Positions 7,840 to 16,358 are shown, counted from the stretch's first letter. The stretch: 64,000 bases of DNA from Saccharothrix sp. S26 (GCF_021390395.1 NZ_JAJUWT010000006.1:62001-126000), one strand, 5' to 3'. Numbers and translations are program-made. Notes: generated from the sequence alone by a model not told the origin.

Positions 7840-9587
7840 CCACGCCGAACGCGATGGGGGACAGCCACGCCGCCAGCGCGGTGATCACGGTGGATGGCAG
7901 AGAGCTGGGCGACGAGGCGAAGTTCCTGGTCCGCTGCGTCGTGGACGAGAACGTCGGGCTGCCCGACAGCGCGGTGCTGACCTACCGCGACGCGAACCGG
8001 GAGCTGCTCCAGCGGGCCGCCGTCAGGATCGGCAGCCGGATCGACGTGGCGATCGCCGCCTCCGTCGCGACCGAGGCCGAGCGCGTGTTCAGCGGTGAGG
8101 TCACCGCGCTGGAGATGGACTACGACAGCAACGCCGTGCTGGTGGTGATCCGGGCGATGAGCCGGGCGCACCGCCTGATGCGCGGCCGCAAGGTGCAGGC
8201 GTTCCGCAACATGTCCGCGTCGGCCGTGGTGCGCAAGGTCGCCCTCGGCGCGGGCCTGACCGTGGGCCGGCTGGACGTCGCCAACGTCACCTACCGGCAC
8301 CTGAGCCAGGCCGGGGTCTCCGACTGGGACTTCCTCCAGATGCTCGCCCAGGAGCACGACGCCGTGGTCCGGGTGGACGACGGCGGGGAACGGCTGGAGT
8401 TCGTCAAGCTCACGCCCGCGAGCAAAGCCCCGAAGGCGGCCGCAGCGGGCGACCCGCACGTGCTGCGGTTCGGCAGGAACACCCACTCCCTGCGCGCCGT
8501 GCTCACCACGGCCGACCAGGCCAACGGCGTCGAGGTGCGGAGCTGGGACGTGGCCACCAAGAAGGCGCTGGTCGCGGTGCAGCCCAACACCCCGAGCAAG
8601 ACCGTCCGGCCGGGGTTGGCCGCGAGCACGGCCAACGCGAAGTTCCCCACGAAAGCGCCGTTGCTGGTCACGGACACCCCCTACGCGACCCAGGCCGAGG
8701 CGACCCGCGTGGCGCGCTCGCTGGAGGCGTCCACCGGCGCGGGCTTCGGCGAGCTGGAAGCCGTGGTCGACGGCAACCCCAAGCTCCGCGCGGGCGACCC
8801 CGTGACGCTGGCGCGCTACGGCCCCGACTTCGACGGCAGCTACACCGTGACCGGCGCGCGCCACGTCCTCGGGCCCGAGACCGGCTACCGCACCACGTTG
8901 ACCGTCAGCGCCTCCTACGACCGCTCCCTGGCGGGCCTGGTCACGGGCGGCAACGCGCCCGCCCGCAGCCAGCGGGTGCCCGGCCTGGCGACCGGGATCG
9001 TCACCGACATCAAGGAACCCGGCCGGGACCAGCGCGGCTGGGTGCGGCTCAAGTTCCCCTGGCTGGACGACAACTACGTCACGGACTGGGTCCGCACCGT
9101 GCAGTGGGGCGGCGTCGGCGGCGGCGGGGTGTTCAGCCCCGAGGTGGACGACGAGGTCCTGGTCGGCTTCGAGCAGGGCAGCCTGGACCGGCCCTACGTG
9201 ATCGGCGGGCTCTACAACGGCGTCGACAAGCCCTCGCCGCACGGCCGCGCCCTGGTGGACCCCCTGCGCGGCAAGGTCAACCGCCGCTCCGTCGCCGACC
9301 GCAACGGCAACCGGTTGGAACTGCTGGACAGCCGGGCCGCCACCGGTGTCCGGCTGGTCACGGGCGACGAGCGGCTGGAAGTCCTGCTGGACGACAAGCA
9401 GAACCGGGTCGAGGTGTCCGTGCGCGGCGCGAAGGGCGCGATGGCGCTCAGCTCCGTGACCCTGAGCAGCACCGGAGCCACGGTCAAGGCCGGCACGGGT
9501 TCCGTCACGCTCGACAGGTCCGGCATCACCATCGACGCAGGCGTGGGCGTGCTCACGCTCAAGGGCACCCTCATCAAGCTCAACTGA
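7836..9587 (+). CDS. VgrG-like spike/hub protein (eCIS, Afp8-like)
   Basis: This 583-residue protein starts at the GTG overlapping the LysM stop; a much longer reading frame extends upstream but only as a shadow of the LysM gene. The first 350 residues resemble the gp27-like hub domain. Residues about 385-460 form the OB-fold region (GIVTDIKEPGRDQRGWVRLKFP, then WGGVGGGGVFSPEVDDEVLVGF and YVIGGLYNG). The C-terminal 100 residues form the beta-helical needle with repeating Val/Thr/Lys-rich strands. It makes the central spike that carries the PAAR tip encoded next. Confidence 0.95.
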   Translation: MTTPNAMGDSHAASAVITVDGRELGDEAKFLVRCVVDENVGLPDSAVLTYRDANRELLQRAAVRIGSRIDVAIAASVATEAERVFSGEVTALEMDYDSNAVLVVIRAMSRAHRLMRGRKVQAFRNMSASAVVRKVALGAGLTVGRLDVANVTYRHLSQAGVSDWDFLQMLAQEHDAVVRVDDGGERLEFVKLTPASKAPKAAAAGDPHVLRFGRNTHSLRAVLTTADQANGVEVRSWDVATKKALVAVQPNTPSKTVRPGLAASTANAKFPTKAPLLVTDTPYATQAEATRVARSLEASTGAGFGELEAVVDGNPKLRAGDPVTLARYGPDFDGSYTVTGARHVLGPETGYRTTLTVSASYDRSLAGLVTGGNAPARSQRVPGLATGIVTDIKEPGRDQRGWVRLKFPWLDDNYVTDWVRTVQWGGVGGGGVFSPEVDDEVLVGFEQGSLDRPYVIGGLYNGVDKPSPHGRALVDPLRGKVNRRSVADRNGNRLELLDSRAATGVRLVTGDERLEVLLDDKQNRVEVSVRGAKGAMALSSVTLSSTGATVKAGTGSVTLDRSGITIDAGVGVLTLKGTLIKLN

Positions 9588-9608
9588 CCACGTGAGGAGA
9601 GTTCCGCC

Positions 9609-9923
9609 ATGCCCATCGCCGCCCGTCAGGGCGACCTGACCGTGCACGGCGGCGCGATCGGCGCGCCGCTCAACCCGCTCTCGGCGGCCCACCTGCTCAC
9701 GGTGCTGATCGAGGGCAAACCCGCCGCGACGATCAACTGCGTGCACGTGTGCGCCGTGGTGCCGCACAACGCCGTGCCCAACATCGTCATGGTGACGCCC
9801 GCCATCGCGCGCCGGGGCGTGCTCATCGGCGGCCTGGCCGCCGTCGGGGCGCTGGACGAGACCTCCTGCAAGGCCAAGATCTCGCCCCGGCCGGGCACCG
9901 TGATGATCGGGGGTGCGCTGTGA
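9609..9923 (+). CDS. PAAR-like spike tip protein (eCIS)
   Basis: This 104-residue protein has the PAAR-family form: it opens with AARQGDLTVHGGAI, has short repeated hairpins and ends with CKAKISPRPGTVMIGG. It should cap the VgrG-like needle and sharpen it. His/Cys residues (H14, and the C-H-C cluster near residue 38-42) could hold a metal ion, as in known PAAR proteins. It follows the spike gene by 21 bases with a gaggaga ribosome site, and its stop overlaps the next start (GTGA). No toxin extension is attached. Confidence 0.9.
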   Translation: MPIAARQGDLTVHGGAIGAPLNPLSAAHLLTVLIEGKPAATINCVHVCAVVPHNAVPNIVMVTPAIARRGVLIGGLAAVGALDETSCKAKISPRPGTVMIGGAL

Positions 9924-10330
9924 GCGCCGACTTCGTCGGCCGCGGCTGGGGCTTCCCGCTGCGCGTCGGCCCCACCGGCGGCATCGGCATGGTCGACCGG
10001 GACCAGGAGATCCAGGAGGCCATCCGGCTGATCCTCGGCACCGCGCCGGGTGAGCGCCCGATGCGGCCGGAGTTCGGCTGCGGCATCCACGACCTGGTGT
10101 TCGCCACCGCCGACGGCGCGACCGCCGGGCGGGTCTCGCGCGAGGTGCGCACGGCCCTGGACCGCTGGGAACCGCGCATCGACGTGACCGACGTGGTGGT
10201 GGCGTTCGACTCGGTCGACGTCGGCACGCTCTACATCGACATCCGCTACACCGTGAAGTCCACCAACGACCAGCGCAACCTGGTCTTCCCGTTCTACACG
10301 ATCCCGTCCGAGGAAGGGGAGGCCGACTGA
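9920..10330 (+). CDS. gp25-like baseplate wedge protein (eCIS, Afp9-like)
   Basis: This 136-residue protein starts at the GTG overlapping the PAAR stop. It carries the GPW/gp25 signature: RDQEIQEAIRLILGTAPGER, then MRPEFGCGIHDLVF, including the EFG-type motif needed for sheath initiation in gp25/TssE proteins. It should sit in the baseplate wedge and start sheath assembly. The stop overlaps the next ATG (TGATG), so translation is probably coupled. Confidence 0.95.
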   Translation: MSADFVGRGWGFPLRVGPTGGIGMVDRDQEIQEAIRLILGTAPGERPMRPEFGCGIHDLVFATADGATAGRVSREVRTALDRWEPRIDVTDVVVAFDSVDVGTLYIDIRYTVKSTNDQRNLVFPFYTIPSEEGEAD

Positions 10331-12264
10331 TGGCGATCCCAGCGCCCAACCTGGACGACCGCCGCTTCCAGCAGTTCGTGGACGAGGCCAAGCGCTACGT
10401 CCAGCAGAGCTGTCCGGAGTGGACCGACCACAACGTGTCCGACCCCGGCGTCACCCTCATCGAGACCTTCGCGCAGATGACCGACCAGCTCGTGTACCGG
10501 CTGAACCGGGTGCCGGAGAAGAACTACCTGGCGTTCCTGGACCTGCTCGGCGTGCGCCTGTTCCCGCCCACCGCGGCCCGCGCGCGGGTGACGTTCTGGC
10601 TGTCCGCGCCGCAGGCGGAGACCGTGTCACTGCCCGCGGGCACCGAGGTCGCGACCATGAGCACGGAGTCCGCCGAGGCGACGGTGTTCGCCACCACCGG
10701 CGAACTGCCGATCGTGCCGTGCGACCTGGCGCGGCTGGTGACCAGGTCCGCGTCGGGCGAGCACGCCGACCGCACCCGCGACCTGGAGGCGGGCAAGGAC
10801 GTGCCGTGCTTCCAGGGCACGCCCGAGCCCGGCGACGCCACCCTGTTCGGGCTGACCGCCGCCGTGCCGAACTGCGTGGTGGTGCTGCGGCTGGAGAGCC
10901 GTGTCGAGGGCATCGGCGTGGACCCCCGGCAGCCACCCCTGGTGTGGGAGGCGTGGACCGGCGTGGACTGGGCCGCCTGCGAGGTGGACGAGGACGGCAC
11001 CGGCGGCCTGAACCGGCCGGGCGAGGTCGTGCTGCACGTGCCCGCCGGCCACACCACGTCGGTGATCGCCGGGCAGCGCGCGGGCTGGCTGCGCTGCCGG
11101 GTCACCGAGCCGGTGCCCGGCCAGCCGTTCTACTCCGAGTCGCCGACCGTCCGCGAGGCCGAGGCGTACACGATCGGCGGCACGGCCACCGCCGAGCACG
11201 CCGAGACCGAGGTCGACGTGCCGCTGGGCGAGTCGGCCGGCGTGCCCGGCCAGCGGTTCCGCGTGCCGAGGGCGCCGGTGCTGCTGGACGGCGACCCGGT
11301 GGTCGTCCAGGTCTCCGCCGGCGACGGCTGGGAGGACTGGTCGGTGGTCGAGGACTTCGGGGTCTCCGGGCCCGACGACCGGCACGTGGTGCTCGACGCG
11401 TCGATCGGCGAGTTCCAGTTCCCGCCCGCGGTCCGCGAGGCCGACGGCACGTTGCGCCGCTACGGCGCGGTGCCGCCGAAGGGCGCGGTGCTGCGGGTGG
11501 CGCGCTACCGCACCGGCGGCGGGCGGTCGGGCAACGTCGCGCGCGGCGTGATCTCGGTGCTGCGCAGCTCGGTGCCCTACGTGTCGGCGGTGGTGAACCG
11601 GGAGGCCGCGACCGGCGGCGTGGACGCCGAGACGGTGGCCGAGGCGAAGCTGCGCGCGCCGAACCAGCTCCGGGTGCAGGACCGCGCGGTCACCGCGGAG
11701 GACCACGAGCTGATCGCGCGGCAGGCCGCGCCGTCGTTGGCCCGCGTGCGCTGCCTGCCCGTGGAGGGGGAGGCGGGTGCGGCGCGGGTGCTGGTGGTGC
11801 CCGACGCGGTGGCCGACGAGGGCGACCGGTTGCGGTTCGAGCAGCTCGTCCCGTCCGACGAGGTGCTGGCCGCGGTCTCGGGCCGGTTGGACGAGCGGCG
11901 GCTGCTCGGCACCCGGCTGGTCGTGGAACCGCCGCGCTACCAGGGGATCACGGTGGTGGCCCGGCTCACCGCGGCCGACGCGAACCAGGTGCGCGAGGAC
12001 GCCTTGACGGCGCTGTACCGGTACCTCAACCCGCTGCGCGGCGGACCGGACGGCCGCGGGTGGGGCTTCGGCAGGCCGGTGCAGTTCGGCGAGGTGTTCT
12101 CGGTGCTCCAGGCGGTGCCCGGGGTGCTGCTGGTGGACGAGATCCGGATGTTCCCGGCGAACCCGGTGACCGGGGCGCGGGGCGCGCCGGTCGACCGGCT
12201 GGACGTCGCGCCCAACGCGCTGGTCTTCTCCCACCAGCACCAGGTCGCGGTCGGTGCGCCGTGA
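10330..12264 (+). CDS. Baseplate wedge protein, gpJ-like (eCIS, Afp11-like)
   Basis: This 644-residue protein is the large baseplate component of the family annotated as putative baseplate assembly protein. The N-terminus LDDRRFQQFVDEAKRYVQQ followed by CPEWTDHNVSDPGVTLIETF is strongly conserved. The C-terminal third holds the gpJ-like core (APNQLRVQDRAVTAEDHE, then VLQAVPGVLLVDEIRMF). With the next gene it forms the wedge heterodimer of the baseplate. It is translationally coupled to both neighbours by overlapping codons. Its size is close to the eCIS norm. Confidence 0.95.
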   Translation: MAIPAPNLDDRRFQQFVDEAKRYVQQSCPEWTDHNVSDPGVTLIETFAQMTDQLVYRLNRVPEKNYLAFLDLLGVRLFPPTAARARVTFWLSAPQAETVSLPAGTEVATMSTESAEATVFATTGELPIVPCDLARLVTRSASGEHADRTRDLEAGKDVPCFQGTPEPGDATLFGLTAAVPNCVVVLRLESRVEGIGVDPRQPPLVWEAWTGVDWAACEVDEDGTGGLNRPGEVVLHVPAGHTTSVIAGQRAGWLRCRVTEPVPGQPFYSESPTVREAEAYTIGGTATAEHAETEVDVPLGESAGVPGQRFRVPRAPVLLDGDPVVVQVSAGDGWEDWSVVEDFGVSGPDDRHVVLDASIGEFQFPPAVREADGTLRRYGAVPPKGAVLRVARYRTGGGRSGNVARGVISVLRSSVPYVSAVVNREAATGGVDAETVAEAKLRAPNQLRVQDRAVTAEDHELIARQAAPSLARVRCLPVEGEAGAARVLVVPDAVADEGDRLRFEQLVPSDEVLAAVSGRLDERRLLGTRLVVEPPRYQGITVVARLTAADANQVREDALTALYRYLNPLRGGPDGRGWGFGRPVQFGEVFSVLQAVPGVLLVDEIRMFPANPVTGARGAPVDRLDVAPNALVFSHQHQVAVGAP

Positions 12265-12821
12265 CCAGGGCGGCGTTGCCGGAGCTGCCGAGCAGCCACC
12301 CGTTGGGCGACATGCTGCCCGCGCTGTACGCGACGGACGACTTCGCGCAGCGGTTCACCTCCGGTCTGGACGCCGTGCTGTCCGCTGTGCTGTCCACCTT
12401 GGACAACCTGCCCGCGTACCTCGACCCGGCGCTCGCGCCCGAGGACTTCCTGGCGTGGCTGTCGTCGTGGGTCGCGGCGGGGCTGGACCCGGCGTGGCCC
12501 GAGCCGCTGCGGCGGGCGTTGGTGCGCCGGGCCGTGGAGCTGCACCGCAAGCGCGGCACGGCCCGCGGGTTGGTCGAGCGGCTGGAGCTGTCGCTCGGGG
12601 TGGGCGCGGAGGTGGCGGACGGTCCCGGCGCGCGCTGGTCGGGCACACCCGACACGCCGCTGCCGGGTGCGGCGGCCGAGGTGGTCGTGGTGCGGGTGTG
12701 GCCGGGCTCGTCCGGTGCGGTGGACCGGGAGCGGGTCGAGGCGCTGGTCGGCGCGGTGTGCCCGGTGCACGTCCGGTGCGCGGTCGAGGTGCTGGACGCG
12801 CCGCCCGCGGGTGAGGGGTGA
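12261..12821 (+). CDS. Baseplate wedge protein, gpI-like tail protein (eCIS, Afp12-like)
   Basis: This 186-residue protein starts at the GTG overlapping the stop of the gpJ-like gene; the longer open frame upstream is a shadow. The sequence has the phage tail protein I pattern: LPALYATDDFAQRFTSGLDA, then FLAWLSSWVAAGLDPAWPE and RRALVRRAVELHRKRGTARG. It pairs with the gpJ-like protein in the baseplate wedge. The last structural gene of the visible eCIS set, it overlaps the membrane protein gene that follows. Confidence 0.92.
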   Translation: MTRAALPELPSSHPLGDMLPALYATDDFAQRFTSGLDAVLSAVLSTLDNLPAYLDPALAPEDFLAWLSSWVAAGLDPAWPEPLRRALVRRAVELHRKRGTARGLVERLELSLGVGAEVADGPGARWSGTPDTPLPGAAAEVVVVRVWPGSSGAVDRERVEALVGAVCPVHVRCAVEVLDAPPAGEG

Positions 12822-14128
12822 TGGCCGTGGTGCGCCCGTGCCCGCAGTGCGGCGCGTCCGTGCAGGACGGCGACGACTTCTGCGGCAACTGCGGAACCTA
12901 CCTGGGGTGGTCCGCAGAAGCCGCCCGACCGGCCGCGGAACCCTCGACCCCGCCCGTCGGGCAGGGGACGTCCGCGCCGGAACCGGCCGTGGCGCGGGAA
13001 GCGGCGAAGGCCCCGGTCGAGAAAGGGCCGGGGCGGTCGGACGCAGGCCCGGGAGCGGGCGAGGACCCGGTCGAACAGCAGCCGGAGCGGCCGGCGGGGG
13101 AGGAGCCCCTGGCGTCGCGGGTCGAGGCGGCCATCGAGGAAGGGCCGCCGGACCCGGCGGCACCGGTCGCCGCCGCGCGCGAGCCGGCGGACCCCGCCCG
13201 ACCCGGCCTGTGGGCCCGCTGGCGCGCCTGGGTCCGCTCGCGTTTCGGCGAGGACGGCGCGACACCGCCCGCCGAGACCGGACCACGCGCCACCGAACGA
13301 CCGGAAGCGGCGCGGGTCCGGACCACCGCCGGGTCGGAGGCGGTCCTCGCCGAGGGGCGGTCGGACGTGGTGCTGGGGCCCGTGCTGCCGGCCCGGCCGG
13401 AGGCCAAGCGCCCGTTGCCGAGCACGACCACCGAGGTTGAGGTGGACGGTCCGCCGTGCCCGGTGTGCGGCACCGCCAACCCGCCGGGCCGCCGGTTCTG
13501 CCGCCGCTGCGCCACCCCGCTCCAGGGCGGCACCCCGGCCCCGGTCGAGGGACGTCACCGCCGCCCGCGCCGGCACGGCGACACGTCCCGGTGGCTGCGC
13601 CGGCTGGCCGCGCTGCTCGTGGTCGCCGCGCTGGTGGTCGCCGGCATCCTGTTCTACCCCCGGGGAGTCGAGCTGTTCGAGGACCTGCGCGACCGGCTGG
13701 CCACACCGGCGGCGATCGCGCCCGTCCGCACGGCCGCCACGGCCGAGGTGCCCGACCACCCGGCCGCGGCCGCCGTGGACGGGCTGTCGAACCGGTACTG
13801 GGGCGCGCCCGCCGTGGGCGACGCGGTCGAGTTCGGCTTCGACCGGCCGTTCCGGCTGCTGTCGGTCGTCGTCCACACCGGCGCGTCGGCGCAGCCCGAG
13901 CAGTTCCGCGAGCAGGCCCGGCCCACGGCCGTGGACCTGGTCGTGACGGTCTCCGGCGGCGCCACCCGCACGATCCCGGTGACGCTCAACGACCAGCCGG
14001 GACCGCAGCGCACCGACACCGGCATCAGCGACGTGGTCGCGGTGCGCTTGGTCGTGACGTCCGCCGCGGGGCTGGGCGCCGGCCGGCACGTGGCGCTCGG
14101 CGAGGTCGAGTTCTTCCGCCGCTCCTGA
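12818..14128 (+). CDS. Zinc-ribbon, single-pass membrane protein with discoidin-like domain
   Basis: This 436-residue protein starts at GTG 12818 (GTGA overlap) or ATG 12821. Domains in order: a zinc ribbon CPQCG...CGNCG (about residues 8-26); a long disordered Pro/Glu/Ala-rich linker; a second zinc ribbon CPVCG...CRRC (about 214-231); one transmembrane helix (LAALLVVAALVVAGILFY, about 262-279); and an extracytoplasmic beta-sandwich like the discoidin/'NADase-type glycan-binding' domain (DHPAAAAVDGLSNRYWGAP to the end). The topology fits a protein tying cytoplasmic injection particles to the membrane. I recall that Streptomyces CIS loci encode a membrane attachment protein, CisA; equivalence is inference. 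Confidence 0.85.
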   Translation: MMAVVRPCPQCGASVQDGDDFCGNCGTYLGWSAEAARPAAEPSTPPVGQGTSAPEPAVAREAAKAPVEKGPGRSDAGPGAGEDPVEQQPERPAGEEPLASRVEAAIEEGPPDPAAPVAAAREPADPARPGLWARWRAWVRSRFGEDGATPPAETGPRATERPEAARVRTTAGSEAVLAEGRSDVVLGPVLPARPEAKRPLPSTTTEVEVDGPPCPVCGTANPPGRRFCRRCATPLQGGTPAPVEGRHRRPRRHGDTSRWLRRLAALLVVAALVVAGILFYPRGVELFEDLRDRLATPAAIAPVRTAATAEVPDHPAAAAVDGLSNRYWGAPAVGDAVEFGFDRPFRLLSVVVHTGASAQPEQFREQARPTAVDLVVTVSGGATRTIPVTLNDQPGPQRTDTGISDVVAVRLVVTSAAGLGAGRHVALGEVEFFRRS

Positions 14129-14143
14129 CCGGGCGGGCAGCAG

Positions 14144-14161
14144 GCGCGGACGGGTCCGCGC
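14144..14161 (+). terminator. Perfect 8-bp hairpin after the eCIS operon
   Basis: The arms gcgcggac and gtccgcgc are perfectly complementary around a 2-base gg loop (real loop probably larger). It sits 16 bases after the membrane-protein stop and before the epimerase gene. There is no T-tract, as is common in actinomycetes, so it could terminate or attenuate transcription. Confidence 0.45.
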
Positions 14162-14182
14162 ACGGATGGAGAGGAGCACCCC

Positions 14183-15256
14183 GTGGACATCGCAGTGGTC
14201 ACCGGCTCGGCCGGGCTCGTGGGCGGCGAGGCGGTGCGGCGGCTCGCGCCGCGGTTCGACCTGGTCGTCGGCATCGACAACGAGATGCGGCAGGAGTTCT
14301 TCGGCCCGGCCGGGTCGGTGGCCCGCGGCCTGGCCGAGGTCCGGCGCGTCCCCAACTACCGGCACCACCGGGCCGACGTGCGCGACCAGGCGGCGGTGGA
14401 CGAGATCCTGCGCACGTGGGGCTCGGACGTGCGACTGGTGGTGCACGCGGCCGGGCAGCCCAGCCGCGCCTGGTCCGCCGAGCGGCCCCTGGTCGACTTC
14501 GGGGTCAACGCGGTGGGCGCGGTCACCGTGCTCGACTCGGTCCGGCGGCACTGCGGCGAGGCGGTGTTCGCGCACGTGTCCACGGTCAAGGTCTACGGCG
14601 ACGTGCCGGACGCGCTGCCCCTGGTCGAGACCGCGACCCGGTGGGAGCTGGACCCGTCCCACCCCTTCCACGAGCACGGCGTGGACGAGTCGCTGCGGCT
14701 GGACCGCGCGGACCGCACGTTCCTCGGCGTGTCGAAGCTGGCCGCCGACCTCGCCGCCCAGGAGTACGGCCGCCGGCTCGGCATGAGGGTGGGCGTGTTC
14801 CGGTGCGGCAGCCTCACCGGCGCGGGGCAGGCGGGCGTGCGCGAGCACGGCTTCGTGTCCCACCTGGTGCGCAGCGCCGTGCGCGGCACGCCGTACCCGG
14901 TCCTCGGCCACGGCGGCAAGCAGGTGCGCGACGTGCTCGACGCGCGTGACCTGGTGGACGCCGTGTGGCAGTTCCACCTCGACCCCCGACCCGGCGAGGT
15001 CTACCACCTGGGCGGCGGCCGCGAGCGCGCCGCCTCGGTGCTGGAGCTGATCGCCCGCTACGAGCACCTGACGGGCGTGGAGGTGCGGTTCGACTACTCG
15101 CCGCAGGCCGGGTTCGCCGACCCGCGGTGGTGGATCAGCGACACCCGCAAGTTCCGACGCGACTACCCCGCCTGGTCGCCCGCGCACGGCCTGGACGACG
15201 TGCTGCTGGCCCTGCACGAGCACTGGGCCGCGGCGGAGGAGGTCGTCCAGGCGTGA
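14183..15256 (+). CDS. NAD-dependent nucleotide-sugar epimerase/dehydratase family protein
   Basis: This 357-residue extended SDR starts at GTG 14183 behind ggagagga. The N-terminal Rossmann motif is TGSAGLVGG; GIDNEMRQEFFGPAGS resembles the CDP-paratose/tyvelose epimerase-like subgroup. The catalytic Ser region is HVSTVKVYGD. The expected YxxxK reads LGVSK, so the usual Tyr is a Leu; I recall similar replacements in related proteins. The C-terminus has YHLGGGRERAASVLELI, matching the same subgroup. It lies between the eCIS genes and the LuxR gene. Whether it serves the eCIS or a cell-envelope sugar pathway is unknown. Confidence 0.8.
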   Translation: MDIAVVTGSAGLVGGEAVRRLAPRFDLVVGIDNEMRQEFFGPAGSVARGLAEVRRVPNYRHHRADVRDQAAVDEILRTWGSDVRLVVHAAGQPSRAWSAERPLVDFGVNAVGAVTVLDSVRRHCGEAVFAHVSTVKVYGDVPDALPLVETATRWELDPSHPFHEHGVDESLRLDRADRTFLGVSKLAADLAAQEYGRRLGMRVGVFRCGSLTGAGQAGVREHGFVSHLVRSAVRGTPYPVLGHGGKQVRDVLDARDLVDAVWQFHLDPRPGEVYHLGGGRERAASVLELIARYEHLTGVEVRFDYSPQAGFADPRWWISDTRKFRRDYPAWSPAHGLDDVLLALHEHWAAAEEVVQA

Positions 15257-15310
15257 CTTCCATTCCCCTTGACCGGGCGACATCCCGCGGTGTTGAGTGC
15301 TGGTCGGGCG

Positions 15311-15334
15311 TCTTCACGCCACTCTTCACGCCAC
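15311..15334 (+). repeat. Two perfect 12-bp direct repeats upstream of the LuxR gene
   Basis: The 12-mer tcttcacgccac occurs twice head to tail, about 100 bases before the LuxR start. Tandem sites of this kind can bind a regulator, possibly the LuxR protein itself. No promoter could be fixed with confidence. Confidence 0.4.
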
Positions 15335-15432
15335 TCGGCCCCCATGAAGAACTCTTGTAGAAGCGCTTGAGAGCGCCTGAAGTCGCGCCTCGCAGACTCG
15401 GTGTCGGGGAACCGGATCTGTGGGAGGCAGCG

Positions 15433-16053
15433 GTGGAACGAGTTCGGGTCGTCGTCCAGGCGGCGGATCACCTGAGCCTGGCTGGGCTGACCAGCTACCT
15501 CGGCTCGCGGGCCGAGATCGTGGTCCTGGACCGGGACCAGCGGGCGCGGGCCGACGTGGTCGTGGCCGCGGTCGACCGGATCGGCCCCGAGGTGCTGACC
15601 GGCCTGCGGCGGATCGCCGCCGACGTCGGCGCGCCGGTGGTGCTGGTCCTCGACGAGATCGGCGAGAACGACGTGCTGGCGGCCGTGGAGTGCCGGGTGG
15701 TGGCGATCCTGCCCCGTGCGGCGGCGACCGGCGAGCGGGTGCTGCGCAGCGTCCTGGCGGCCGCGTCGGGCGGCGGCGTCATGCCGCCCAGCCTGGTCGC
15801 GGAGCTGCTCAAGCACGTGGAACGGCTCCAGCGCGAGCTGGTGTCGCCCGACGCGAGCGTGCCCAAGCTGACGCCGCGCGAGGCGGACGTGCTGCGGCTG
15901 ATGGCCGAAGGGCTGGACACCGCCGAGATCGCCGGCCGGCTGTCCTACTCCGAGCGCACGATCAAGAACGTCTTCTACGGGTTGACCACCAGGCTCAACC
16001 TGCGCAACCGGCCGCACGCGGTCGCCTACGCCCTGCGGAAGGGGATGATCTGA
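15433..16053 (+). CDS. LuxR-family regulator with pseudo-receiver domain
   Basis: This 206-residue protein has an N-terminal receiver-like fold (about residues 1-120) and a C-terminal LuxR helix-turn-helix (LTPREADVLRLMAEGLDTAE, then IAGRLSYSERTIKN). The start is GTG 15433 because a strong gggaggcagc ribosome site precedes it; an ATG at 15367 is possible. At the position of the phosphorylated Asp the receiver reads DVVVAAVDR, where typical response regulators have DVVLLDVRM, so phosphorylation is unlikely. It is next to the eCIS locus on the same strand and is the best candidate for its regulator; Streptomyces eCIS loci carry a comparable LuxR gene. Confidence 0.85.
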   Translation: MERVRVVVQAADHLSLAGLTSYLGSRAEIVVLDRDQRARADVVVAAVDRIGPEVLTGLRRIAADVGAPVVLVLDEIGENDVLAAVECRVVAILPRAAATGERVLRSVLAAASGGGVMPPSLVAELLKHVERLQRELVSPDASVPKLTPREADVLRLMAEGLDTAEIAGRLSYSERTIKNVFYGLTTRLNLRNRPHAVAYALRKGMI

Positions 16054-16054
16054 G

Positions 16055-16249
16055 GTGGACGAGACACTGGTGGCCGAGCGGGATCGCGCCAAGCTGCGGC
16101 GGGTGGTCGACCTGGTGCGGCGGGGCCTGAGGTCCGGGAGCGCGCCGCGCGGCGCACGGCCGGACCGGGGCTGGGTGATGTCGGCGGACGGCGTGATCGG
16201 CGCACCGGCGGCGGCCGACGACCAGCCCGCCGCGACAACCGGCGGGTGA
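16055..16249 (+). CDS. Small hypothetical protein downstream of LuxR gene
   Basis: A 64-residue reading frame starts at GTG 16055, one base after the LuxR stop. The first half is a charged amphipathic helix (ERDRAKLRRVVDLVRRGLRS) and the second half is Gly/Ala/Asp-rich and probably disordered. The tight spacing suggests translation with the LuxR gene. I recognise no family; it may be spurious. Confidence 0.4.
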   Translation: MDETLVAERDRAKLRRVVDLVRRGLRSGSAPRGARPDRGWVMSADGVIGAPAAADDQPAATTGG

Positions 16250-16358
16250 GGCGCCAGCCGGCCACGAGCCGGCCGGGCACCACGGAGCGCTCGCGGTGCG
16301 GGCAGCCGTGTCGCCGGTCGGCTGCGCGCCGGTGGTCCAGGGGCAACCGCGTCGGCGG

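Noticed and set aside
6099..10391. A 1430-residue open frame on the minus strand
   Set aside because: Antisense shadow of seven well-supported eCIS genes.
10419..12260. Long upstream extension of the gpI-like baseplate gene
   Set aside because: It overlaps the strongly supported gpJ-like gene; the family start is at GTG 12261.
12026..15283. A 1085-residue minus-strand frame
   Set aside because: Shadow of baseplate, membrane protein and epimerase genes, with Arg/His/Pro-rich composition.
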